Positions 16,683-24,318 of a stretch of DNA of 64,000 nucleotides are shown here, in pieces (position 1 is the first letter of the stretch; each line of letters starts with the position of its first letter). A program made the translations under genes and the position numbers. The notes beneath the pieces are model-generated. The model worked only from the letters and a program-made list of their open reading frames with translations, did not search any database and was not told the origin of the DNA. Where the stretch lies: contig NZ_JAJLRA010000021.1 of NCBI RefSeq assembly GCF_020991365.1, forward strand, positions 1-64,000, in the 5' to 3' direction. The DNA comes from Streptacidiphilus sp. ASG 303 (GTDB taxonomy: Bacteria; Actinomycetota; Actinomycetes; Streptomycetales; Streptomycetaceae).

Positions 16683-16884
16683 CGTCCCCCCTTGTTCTCC
16701 GGCAGGAGCTTACGCCTGACGTCGAACGCGAACGGTCCGTGGTCGTCCTCCGTGGATCACATCGTCCTAGCGTCGCCGACCGCACGGCTCCGGAGCCGGG
16801 GCGGCTCCCTCGCATGCCCGGGGCCGAAGTGGGCCCATAGGCTCTTGCCGTGGCTGGGCGGCCCGGTGAAGACGTAGTCTCCGG

Positions 16885-17100
16885 TCAGCGGTGCGTCGAT
16901 GCCTGATGTTCCACCCAGGCATCGATGTCCTTCCAGCGGTACCGCAGGTGGCGGCCCACTTTGATGGCGACAGATCCGCGGCGGCGGTAGCTCCAGGCGT
17001 ACAGGGTCGCTACGGGAACGCCCAGGTAGCCCGACAGCTCCTCCGGAGTGGCGAGCGGTCGCCGGTTGGCCCCGGCAGGCGTGAAGAGTGCTGAGCTCAC
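16885..17100 (-). CDS. Excisionase-like helix-turn-helix protein (MerR/HTH_17 type)
   Basis: This 71-aa protein reads LATPEELSGYLGVPVATLYAWSYRR and ends with KVGRHLRYRWKDIDAWVE, the signature of excisionase-family winged-helix proteins that bind att or ori DNA of integrative elements. The GTG start at 17100 overlaps the stop of an upstream ORF (GTGA). Excisionase genes normally sit next to an integrase. None is visible downstream: about 200 bp of non-coding DNA separate it from the 435-aa gene, so this is probably a relic of an integrated plasmid or phage. The mouth of the downstream flank (16740-16884) has no recognisable integrase fragment. Confidence 0.75.
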   Translation of the reverse strand: MSSALFTPAGANRRPLATPEELSGYLGVPVATLYAWSYRRRGSVAIKVGRHLRYRWKDIDAWVEHQASTHR

Positions 17101-17405
17101 TGGACCTCCGAACCGGTTGCGGGCGGAGGGAGACCGTATTCGGCGGCCCTGACCTCGCCAAAGAGGGCTTTTCGGGACTGGTCATCGAGGCCTCTTGGCG
17201 GCAGGGGTGGGGGCGGTTGCGCTGACGACGCTTCGCCCCAGAGCTCTGGTGACTTTGTGTAGCCACTGCCGACGCGTGGCGGACCGGCGTGCTTGACCCC
17301 GACCACCCGGCCGTGGCCCACATCTGCCCCACACGAGGGTGCGAAACGATGCGCAGAGACGGCCGATGCCGAGCGCGTCCGTCTCGCCGAGACAGCGGCC
17401 CTCAC
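17097..17405 (-). CDS. Small ORF coupled to the excisionase-like gene, possibly a gene tail
   Basis: Up to 102 aa, with the stop overlapping the GTG of the excisionase-like gene. The last 55 residues (from YTKSPELWGEASS) look more protein-like than the first half. The GTGA junction is the same kind of coupling used by real operons in this window, which is the main reason to keep it. It may be the 3' end of a larger replication or transfer gene whose 5' part has decayed. No family is recognised. Confidence 0.35.
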   Translation of the reverse strand: MRAAVSARRTRSASAVSAHRFAPSCGADVGHGRVVGVKHAGPPRVGSGYTKSPELWGEASSAQPPPPLPPRGLDDQSRKALFGEVRAAEYGLPPPATGSEVQ

Positions 17406-17498
17406 CTGTAAAGAACCAGCTCAGGGCCACTCTTCCTGCTAATGGGCCAGTGAACCCGGCGTACAGGCCGACTCGTCCGCCGCCACCTGCGACTTTGC

Positions 17499-17540
17499 CC
17501 CGGAGAGGGCCTCCGGCCTGCGTCGGAGGCCCTCTCCGGG
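17499..17540. terminator. Strong hairpin, likely transcription terminator
   Basis: Perfect 17-bp arms (CCCGGAGAGGGCCTCCG at 17499-17515 and its complement at 17524-17540) enclose an 8-nt loop. CTTTC follows on the plus strand. It could stop leftward transcription from 18012. Confidence 0.65.
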
Positions 17541-17739
17541 CTTTCAGGTGCTTGCCCGGTCCTGCACGGAAAGTCCCTGGGAGGTCCCCAGGACGGGGTG
17601 CTGACGCAGTGCCCTCCGAGTGGGTTCGGCACGCCGGTCGTGCTCGGCCTGGGCACCCTCGCCAGAACGGAGAGCGATGCCACGGAGCGCCCCGAACGCG
17701 CGAGGGGACGGAGCGGCCAGGGGACGACCGCCTGGAGGC

Positions 17740-18012
17740 AGGCGCTGAGGAGGCCGCGGGGAGCGGCATCGAGCGGCGGCGTGCCTGCTGGACGGCGTCG
17801 ACGGGCAGGCGCCCGTCCTGGACGGGGGCTTCCAGCAGGTGCAGGTCGCCGAAGGCGGGGACTCCTTCGCTGCGGGCGACGGCGCGCAGGGCGGCACCGT
17901 CCGCTGCCAGGCTGATCCCGCGCTCGCGTGCACGGCGGATCGGCGCGCTCCGAACGCGGTGTCGGGGATCGCCGCGGTCAGCCGCGAGGGCCAGGCGGGA
18001 TGGCCCGGCCAT
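17740..18012 (-). pseudogene. Degraded gene, possibly a PIN-like nucleic-acid-binding protein
   Basis: An ATG at 18012 has a good ribosome site (GGAGGTGACC). The product contains SLAADGAALRAVARSEGVP, FGDLHLLEA and a short QDGRLPVD stretch. That order recalls the C-terminal half of PIN-type proteins, where a position-specific Asp is followed by GVPVxGTL. The N-terminal part expected of such a domain is missing, and the frame runs on into low-complexity sequence past the hairpin at 17499-17540. It looks like a remnant with a preserved start. The stretch 17406-17739 holds nothing else recognisable. Confidence 0.35.
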
Positions 18013-18121
18013 CGAGGTCACCTCCGGCTCCACCCGTTGACGCGCCGGAGTCGATGAGTCAGCCGGGGAAGGAAGTGCCTCGCCTGCTCGCCCGTGCCGC
18101 GCGGCCGGGAAGCCGGGGACA

Positions 18122-18769
18122 TCACGATTCCTTTCGCGCCCGCCTGCGTGCGCGCCACCAGGCGCGCAGCACAAGGCACACGACCGCCAGCAGGACAGCG
18201 GCAAGCAGGACGAGCTGGTATCGGAGCGCCTGGCGGTAGAGCGGGCCGATGTCCGTGCCGGCGGTGTAGCCGAGTGCCGTCCACGCCGCGACCCATGCTG
18301 CGGCGCCGACGGCGTTCCACAGCGTGAACCGGCGGTGCGGCATCTCGTTCGAACCGGCCAGGAGACCGTTGGTCTGGCGCAGCACGTCGATGAACCTCGC
18401 GACCACGACGACCTTGGCTCCACCGCGCCGGTAGAAGTCCTCGGCCTTGGCGTAACGCTCGTGGGTGAGCCGCACATAGCGTCCGAACCGGGTGATCAAC
18501 CGCGTTCCCTCGCGCCTGCCGAGCACGTACGCGATTTCGGCCCCGGCGATCGCTGCGATGCACCCGACGACGATCACCGCGAAGATGTTCATGCGGCCGG
18601 CTCCGGCGTAGACCGCCGCGACGATCAGCAGCGTCTGCCCCGGAACCGGCACCAGCATGTTGTCGAGCGCGACCAGCAGCGCGAGCGCCGCGTAGCCGTA
18701 GTGGTCCAGCATCGGCTGCAGCGCGGCCAGCGGACCGGGCAGTCCGCCGGTGTCAACCACACCACTCAC
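18122..18769 (-). CDS. DedA-family (SNARE-associated/VTT) membrane protein
   Basis: This 215-aa integral membrane protein belongs to a family linked to undecaprenyl-phosphate or phospholipid recycling. It has four to five hydrophobic segments. Family hallmarks are present: the PGQTLL turn, the acidic EIAYVLGRREG motif, and the VVVVARFIDVLRQTNGLLAG segment with the conserved arginine and glycine. The C-terminus is basic and cytoplasmic in appearance. GTG 18769 (or GTG 18760) is the likely start; no strong ribosome site is seen. The longer frame to 19072 is Arg/Pro-rich and rejected. Its neighbours are gene remnants, so its context says little about its job. Confidence 0.8.
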   Translation of the reverse strand: MSGVVDTGGLPGPLAALQPMLDHYGYAALALLVALDNMLVPVPGQTLLIVAAVYAGAGRMNIFAVIVVGCIAAIAGAEIAYVLGRREGTRLITRFGRYVRLTHERYAKAEDFYRRGGAKVVVVARFIDVLRQTNGLLAGSNEMPHRRFTLWNAVGAAAWVAAWTALGYTAGTDIGPLYRQALRYQLVLLAAVLLAVVCLVLRAWWRARRRARKES

Positions 18770-19018
18770 CCGGCCGCGCAGGCGGCACGTGCTGGGCGCG
18801 TCGGTGTGCTGCCGGCATGTCGGCCTCCAGCCGTCGGCCGGATGGGCGGCGTTCCCGTCCGGGCGGTCCCTGTCGTGCGTTCCGACTCGCTCCGTTGGTA
18901 CCCGCACATCCCAGGGTGCGCGCCCGACGGCGAAGGAGGCGAGCCTATGGCCGTGTCGCGCGTCAGGCTTTGCGGCCGGTCCCGTTCCTTGCGGGTCCGG
19001 CCGATTGCGAAGGAGTCG

Positions 19019-19461
19019 CGCGGGACACGGAGGGGGCCACAACCGCGTTCGACGTTTCGAGCGACCCGGCACGCCTCACCGAGGAGTGCGAGCGCACCTG
19101 CGCCTACGCGGGCAGCGCAGGGAACGCGACCACCGGGCCGTCCTTGTCGCGGGCGATCTCCATCGCCCCGTCTGCCGTGCGGCTGCCGGCCGTGACGCCG
19201 CTGCCCGGCTGGTGAACCCGGTGTGCCGCGCTCATGAGGCGATCGACCCCACCGGTCGTGAAGACGGGCGGCAGACCGTTCGGGCCTGCGATCCCCAGTG
19301 CCGACAGGCGTACCAGGACACCAAAGATGCCCGACTCCAGTGCGTCGAGGCGCTGCTGATCCCGCTTGAGTGCGCGGGTGAAGTTCTCGAACGGATTGCC
19401 GGGATCGCTCTGGGCGTGCTCGACGGCCTGGAGGACGACCACCCGCCGCCTCAGCGTGACA
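19019..19461. repeat. Copy 2 of the ~440-bp direct repeat
   Basis: It matches 15293-15735 in the same orientation with scattered substitutions. It starts at the same GCGGGACACGGAGGGGGCCA and ends near GAGGACGACCACCCGCCGC. The gap 18770-19018 holds no gene. Confidence 0.8.
19104..19461 (-). pseudogene. Truncated second copy of the 435-aa gene (C-terminal part only)
   Basis: Translation gives VVVLQAVEHAQSDPGNPF through to VVAFPALPA, closely similar to the last 118 residues of the 15375-16682 product. Upstream, the frame continues to 19589 with unrelated Arg/Gly-rich sequence, so the membrane hairpin and N-terminal domain are absent. Substitutions are largely conservative at the protein level (for example NPFENFTRALKRDQQRLDA against NPFESFTRALKRDQQRLDE). 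This suggests that the copy derived from a once-functional relative rather than a fresh duplication. Confidence 0.7.
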
Positions 19462-19582
19462 ACTGGCGCGTGCGCGCCTCCGGGGACGGCCTCGCCGGCG
19501 GCTGCCGACCCGGTACGGCGGGGTGGTCGGCGTTTTCGGGTGGTCACGCAGGCATCCCCTCTCATCACCATAAGTATCAATA

Positions 19583-19613
19583 TTGACAATAGTCATTTCT
19601 GATGAATATTGTC
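19583..19613 (+). promoter_or_regulatory. AT-rich promoter with an overlapping inverted repeat
   Basis: TTGACA (19583-19588) lies 16-17 nt before AATATTG. Inverted arms GACAATA (19585-19591) and TATTGTC (19607-19613) are spaced about two helical turns apart and cover both elements, as an operator would. The AT content stands out sharply from the surrounding DNA. Confidence 0.5.
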
Positions 19614-20294
19614 CCCTTCATGAAGGCACATACTTCTCCCGAGCCCATGTCGGTCCTCGAGACCCGGCTCGCCCACGGCGTCCACCGCGCAGCGACCACC
19701 CTCCTGGCAGAGGCTGCCGCTGACCCCTCGGTGCCGCTGAACGCCCTCGCGCAGCTGCGCGACTTCCTCGTGGCGAACCTGCACCACCACCACGAGACCG
19801 AGGACCACGACCTGTGGCCGCAGATCATCGCTGCTGTGCCCGCCGTGGCGGACTCGATGAACGAGCTCACCGGTGAGCACGAGCAGCTGGACGGAGCCCT
19901 CGACCGCCTCTCCGCCGTCGCGCTGGACGGCGGGACCGCCGACGGCGCCGCGACGGCCGGCTCCGCCGCAGAGGTCCGGGCCGAGCTGGAGGACGCGGCC
20001 GCCGTGGTGCGCGACATCATCCACAGCCACCTGTCCCACGAGGAGCCGATCCTCCTCCCCGCGCTGCGTGAGCACATCAGCCCCGCGCAGTGGAACGACT
20101 TCTCCCAGAAGGTCATCGCCACCAGCCCGACGGTGGCCGGGCACCTCATGGTCGGGTTCCTCGACCAGGTGGGCACGCCCGAGGAGGTCGGGCTGATGCT
20201 CTCGGCGCTTCCGGCCCCGGTCCAGGAGCTCATGCCCATGATGCGTCAGCAGGCCGCGCAGGACCTGCTGGTCCTCCGCGGGGACCGCGCCTGA
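19602..20294 (+). CDS. Hemerythrin-like (HHE) cation-binding protein
   Basis: Up to 230 aa. Helices carry the His/Glu ligands of a di-iron four-helix bundle: HHHHETEDHDLWPQI near residue 66, ELTGEHEQLDGALDRL near 90, and IIHSHLSHEEPILLPAL near 145. Such proteins bind oxygen, nitric oxide or iron and act in stress sensing. The longest start is ATG 19602, but the probable promoter overlaps it. ATG 19620 (leaderless) or ATG 19647 is therefore more plausible. None has a clear ribosome site. It is a single-gene unit, and the inverted repeat over the promoter suggests regulation by a dimeric repressor. Confidence 0.75.
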   Translation: MNIVPFMKAHTSPEPMSVLETRLAHGVHRAATTLLAEAAADPSVPLNALAQLRDFLVANLHHHHETEDHDLWPQIIAAVPAVADSMNELTGEHEQLDGALDRLSAVALDGGTADGAATAGSAAEVRAELEDAAAVVRDIIHSHLSHEEPILLPALREHISPAQWNDFSQKVIATSPTVAGHLMVGFLDQVGTPEEVGLMLSALPAPVQELMPMMRQQAAQDLLVLRGDRA

Positions 20295-21312
20295 CCTTCC
20301 TCGTCGGCCGGGCGGCCCCGCACGGCGGATGCGCCGACCGCGGAGGCCTCCGCCGCGGCGGCCGCCCGCGGCCGACCGGTTGACCGTTCCGCGGCCGCCG
20401 GCGGCCGCCGGCGGCCGTACCGGCTGCGAGGCCGAACCGGTGGGCCCCACCGCCCCGTCCGGTCCTCCGGGGGCCGGAGTGCGGAACCCGGATGCTCCAC
20501 CCGCCCGACCCTGCGCCCGGGCAGGGCGTCGTCCCGCGGATCCTGTGCACCGGCCGACGGCTCAGCGGCGGTCGGCCCGCGTCCGTCGTCCCGGCGCTCG
20601 TCCGGACCGGTGCGGCCCGTCGCCGTGACGGCGGACGCGGGCCGCACCGGGATCGGCCCCCTTCCGCTGCCGCCCGCGCCCGACGGCGGGCCCGGGGCCG
20701 CCCGGCAGGACGCCCGACAGGCCGTCCTGCCACCTGCGGCAGGGCGCCCCGCACCCGTGCGTTCCCGAACTGGTCGGGGGACGCCTGGCGGGACCCGTAC
20801 CGCGGACCGCGCGACGGGACCGCCCGCGCGGTGGGCGGACTGCCCGTGCCGACAGGCCGCCCGTCTCCCCGGTGCCGCCCCGTGCGGTGCCGTCACAGCG
20901 GTGCCGACCGCCCGCAGGGGCTGCCTCCCGGCCCTGCCGCTCCGCCCGCCGACGTCCCGGGGGACGTGCGAGAACCTCCGACGAGGTGCACCGTGCCCGC
21001 GGGATCCCGTACCCGCCGCGGATCGCGCACTCCCTCGGCCGGCGCCGCCTGCACCGGCCTCCGCGCCCCGAGGCCGGGTGTGCCCTGCCGGGCCCCGCGC
21101 AGCGGGACCGGCTGCGGTCCCGGGCCGGCCTCGCCCCCGGAACCGGCGGCAGCACGCCGGCCGCCCGCGCTCAGCGCCGCACCCCCGGTCCGCCTCCGCC
21201 GGCCCGGGGCGTCGTCGTGCCTTTCCCCGCAAGAACCAGGAAGCACTGCACCCATGAACCCCCTGCCACGAGTTCCCCCGCGAAGAGTGCTCCACCCCGG
21301 GCGGGTCACCGC
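20295..21312. other. ~1-kb gene-free, extremely GC-rich stretch
   Basis: Both strands have long open frames, but all translate to Arg/Pro/Ala/Gly-rich sequence with no conserved segment, typical of non-coding DNA at this GC content. A 10-bp unit GCGGCCGCCG is repeated in tandem at 20391-20417. No regulator gene for the following exporter is visible. Confidence 0.5.
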
Positions 21313-22731
21313 ATGCCGCACCGCTGGCTGATCCTCGCCGTCATAGGTGTGGCGCAGCTCATGGTGGTGCTCGATGCGACCGTCGTGAACATCGCGCTGC
21401 CCACCGCGCAGCTGGACCTGCACTTCTCCGATGCGGACCGGCAGTGGGTGGTCACCGCCTACGCGCTCGCCTTCGGCTCGCTGCTGCTGCTCGGCGGCAG
21501 GGTGGCCGACCTGTTCGGCCGCAAGAACGCCTTCCTCGTCGGGCTGGCCGGTTTCGCCCTCGCCTCCGTCCTCGGCGGATCGGCGCACGGTTTCGGGACG
21601 CTGATCATCGCCCGTCTCGTGCAGGGCGTCTTCAGCGCCCTGCTCGCCCCCGCCGCGCTCTCCCTGCTCACCACGACCTTCACCGACCCGGTGGAACGCG
21701 GCAAGGCCATCGGCATCTTCAGCGCCGTCGCCGGATCCGGAGCGTCCGTCGGACTCCTGCTGGGCGGCTTCCTGACCGAGAACGTCAACTGGCGCTGGAC
21801 GCTCTACGTCAACGTCCTCTTCGCCGCCGTCGCCTTCGCCGGCGGGCTGGTCCTGCTGCGCCGCACCCCGCGGAGCCGCACCCACCTCGACATTCCCGGA
21901 ACGCTGCTGGCCAGCGCCGGCCTGTTCTGCCTCGTCTACGGCTTCGCCGCCGCCGGGACCCATGCCTGGTCCTCGCCGGACACCTGGGGTTTCCTCGTCG
22001 GCAGCGTCGTCCTGCTGGCCCTCTTCGCCCTGTGGCAGACGAGGACCACGCACCCCCTGATGCCCCCGCGCATCCTCCTCGACCGCAACCGGGGCGCGGC
22101 CTTCGCGGCACTGCTCGTCCTGGGCGCCGGGCTCTTCGGCATGCTCCTGTTCCTGACCTACTACCTGCAGCAGGTGCAGCACTTCTCCCCGGTCAGGACC
22201 GGACTCGCCTTCCTGCCGATGAACCTGTCGATGATGCTCACCGCGGCGAGCGGCGCCGGTGTCCTGGTCCCGCGCTTCGGGCCGAGGCTCGTGATGGGCA
22301 GCGGCATGATCCTCAGCGCGGGCGGAGCCCTGTGGCTGACGACCGTCGGCGCCCACACCGGCTACTCCGCGCACGTCCTGCCGGCGCTTATCGTCATGGG
22401 GCTCGGCATGGGCGCCGTCCTCGCCACCGCCATGGGGCAGGCCACCACCGGCGTCGCCCCCCAGGACGCAGGAGTGGCCGGGGCCCTGGTGAACACCATG
22501 CAGCAGACGGGCGGCTCCCTCGGGCCCGCGCTGCTCAACACCGTTTTCGCCTCCCGTGCCGCGGGCTACCTCGCCCGTCACCACGGCGGCATCCCGGGTG
22601 TCCGGTCCGCCGCGACCGTCGAGGGGTACCGGGCGGTCTTCCTCTGCGCCGCGGTGTTCTTCGCCGTGGGACTCGTCGTCGTGGGCCTTCTCTTCCGGCG
22701 CCGGAGGCCCGCCGCGGAGCTGTCGGCCTGA
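21313..22731 (+). CDS. MFS exporter of the DHA2 (14-TMS, EmrB/QacA) family
   Basis: This 472-aa inner-membrane drug/proton antiporter has about 14 hydrophobic segments. The N-terminus carries LMVVLDATVVNIALP, the DHA2 motif D1. A GGRVADLFGRKN motif (A-type) and a motif C-like stretch (GSGASVGLLLGGFLTE) follow. ATG 21313 is the first in-frame start next to the first membrane segment, and its ribosome site is weak. The longer frame upstream is compositionally non-coding. No TetR or MarR gene is adjacent, so substrate and control are unknown. A bidirectional terminator separates it from the convergent hydrolase gene. Confidence 0.85.
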   Translation: MPHRWLILAVIGVAQLMVVLDATVVNIALPTAQLDLHFSDADRQWVVTAYALAFGSLLLLGGRVADLFGRKNAFLVGLAGFALASVLGGSAHGFGTLIIARLVQGVFSALLAPAALSLLTTTFTDPVERGKAIGIFSAVAGSGASVGLLLGGFLTENVNWRWTLYVNVLFAAVAFAGGLVLLRRTPRSRTHLDIPGTLLASAGLFCLVYGFAAAGTHAWSSPDTWGFLVGSVVLLALFALWQTRTTHPLMPPRILLDRNRGAAFAALLVLGAGLFGMLLFLTYYLQQVQHFSPVRTGLAFLPMNLSMMLTAASGAGVLVPRFGPRLVMGSGMILSAGGALWLTTVGAHTGYSAHVLPALIVMGLGMGAVLATAMGQATTGVAPQDAGVAGALVNTMQQTGGSLGPALLNTVFASRAAGYLARHHGGIPGVRSAATVEGYRAVFLCAAVFFAVGLVVVGLLFRRRRPAAELSA

Positions 22732-22750
22732 ACAGCCCCGATCCTCAGTG

Positions 22751-22779
22751 ACGGCCCGCCGTGCTCCCCGGCGGGCCGT
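22751..22779. terminator. Bidirectional terminator between convergent genes
   Basis: Perfect 10-bp arms ACGGCCCGCC and GGCGGGCCGT enclose a 9-nt loop. It lies 20 bp after the exporter stop and 90 bp after the end of the convergent hydrolase. Confidence 0.7.
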
Positions 22780-22868
22780 TCCGGTTCGCCGGAGGCCGTT
22801 CCCGCCGGCCCGGCCGCCCGAGCCGCCTCGGCGCCGCCCGAGCCGTCATCGGGCCGGTCGGGCCGGCC

Positions 22869-23687
22869 CTACCGTGCGCTCCCGGGGACCAGGGGCACCG
22901 GGGTGCCGTGGGGTGCGGTCCGCAGGACGGACGACAGGCCGGCCTCGTGGAAGGCGAGCTCGATGTCCGCCAGTCCCTCGGAGAAGTGGGACCACCCGTC
23001 GTAGTGGGCCGGAACGACCACGGCCGCGTTCAGGATCGCGGCGGCGGCTGCGGCCCGGCGGCTGTCGAGAGAGAGCGGGCGGCCGTCGAACTTGGCCGGC
23101 ACCCGGGCCGCCCCCGCGTGGAGAACGGCCGCACCGATGTCCGGGACGCGGCGGGAGATCTCCGCCACCGTGCGGATCGAGGCGTTGTCGCCGCTCACGT
23201 AGACGGTGGGCAGTCCCTCTCCGGAGAGGACGAAACCGATGACCTCGCAGTTGATGTTGCCGTCCGCGTCGCGGGCTCCGTCCTCGGGGCCGTGGACGGC
23301 CGGGACCGCCGTGACGGTCAGGTCGCCCCCGCCGTCGGCGCGCGGCACGCGGTGGTGGCTCCACGGGGCGATCCCGCGGGCGGGAGCCCCGAGCCGGCCG
23401 GCCGTGAGGGGCCCCGTCAGCACCAGGCCGGAGGACATCGCAAACCGGCGGCCCTGGTCGTCGAGGTTGTCCGCGTGCGCGTCATGGCTGACCAGCACGA
23501 CGTCCACCGGGCCCAGCGCCTCCTGCGGGAAGGCCGGCCCCTCCGACTTGGTGAGGAAGCCGTGCGGCCCGGGCGGGTCGAACGTGGGGTCGGAGACGAA
23601 GCGCAGGCCGCCGATGTCGATGACCACCGTGGGGCCGCCCACAACGGTGGCCGTTCCTTCCTGCCGGGCGAGTCCTTCTGCTTTCAT
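22869..23687 (-). CDS. Metallo-beta-lactamase-fold hydrolase (UPF0173-like)
   Basis: This 272-aa cytoplasmic protein has the metal-binding signature LVSHDAHADNLDD (variant of HxHxDH). A second histidine lies in TAVPAVHGPEDG, an aspartate in VYVSGDNASI, and a later histidine in VVVPAHYDGWSHF. This matches single-domain MBL hydrolases acting on unknown esters, lactones or phosphodiesters. ATG 23687 has GGAGAATC just upstream. It is convergent with the exporter and has no partner gene. The substrate cannot be inferred. Confidence 0.8.
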   Translation of the reverse strand: MKAEGLARQEGTATVVGGPTVVIDIGGLRFVSDPTFDPPGPHGFLTKSEGPAFPQEALGPVDVVLVSHDAHADNLDDQGRRFAMSSGLVLTGPLTAGRLGAPARGIAPWSHHRVPRADGGGDLTVTAVPAVHGPEDGARDADGNINCEVIGFVLSGEGLPTVYVSGDNASIRTVAEISRRVPDIGAAVLHAGAARVPAKFDGRPLSLDSRRAAAAAAILNAAVVVPAHYDGWSHFSEGLADIELAFHEAGLSSVLRTAPHGTPVPLVPGSAR

Positions 23688-24318
23688 GATTCTCCGTCCG
23701 GATTCTCCTGGACATGCCTGCTGCAGGCCATTCTCGCCCGTCCCCGGCACTTCCGCTGCGGCTGCACCGGGCCTCCGCCCCGTCTCCCCGCGCGACCCGC
23801 CGGGCGGCGGCCGCTCCGGCGCCCGGGTGCGCACGGTGGGGACGGCCTCCGGCCTCCGCAGGCACGGCCTGCGCGGGCACGGCCTCCGCAGGCGCGGCGT
23901 GCCGGGTCCCGGCACGCCCGTGGGGCCCCGTGTCCTGCGCCGGGCCCTCCTCTGCGGACGGCGCCCTCCGGAGGGGGGCGGCCCCCCGGCCGCGGCCCGT
24001 GCACCGTCGCCGGCCGGCGGGCGGGGTATCGGCGCCGTCCGGGGCGCAGGGCGGAGGAGGCGCTGTCCGGTGTGATCCTCGTCACCATCGGGTTTCGCCG
24101 CCGCGGCGGGCATCGGGGCCCGCAGAAAGTCATAAAAGCCGCATGTCGCACTGCCCGGCGGGGTGTGATGGGCGAGATGGGCGATTGATCGGTTCTGGCA
24201 CGAACATCTGACATGGAAGCTTTCTGTGCAGCCCGCCGTCACGTCTGTGACCTGCGCGATACGTCGCGTGGCTACGATCCCTCCACCTTTTGTTAACTTT
24301 CCTGAGCCCTGGCAGGTA
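23688..24318. other. 631-bp intergenic region before the teichoic-acid operon
   Basis: It holds the divergent promoters of the hydrolase and of the operon that starts at 24319. A near-perfect hairpin GCGTGCCGGG/CCCGGCACGC sits at 23897-23917 in a stretch of GGCACGGCCT-like partial repeats (23865-23900). A less GC-rich patch (TTTTGTTAACTTTC, 24288-24301) lies just before the operon. No gene was found, and no -35/-10 pair is convincing. Confidence 0.45.

Noticed and set aside
18770-19072. N-terminal extension of the DedA protein
   Set aside because: The segment is Arg/Pro-rich, overlaps the direct repeat, and DedA homology begins only at the chosen start.
20610-21257. Plus-strand 215-aa ORF upstream of the exporter
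   Set aside because: Only Arg/Pro/Ala/Gly-rich sequence with no conserved pattern; other frames there look the same.
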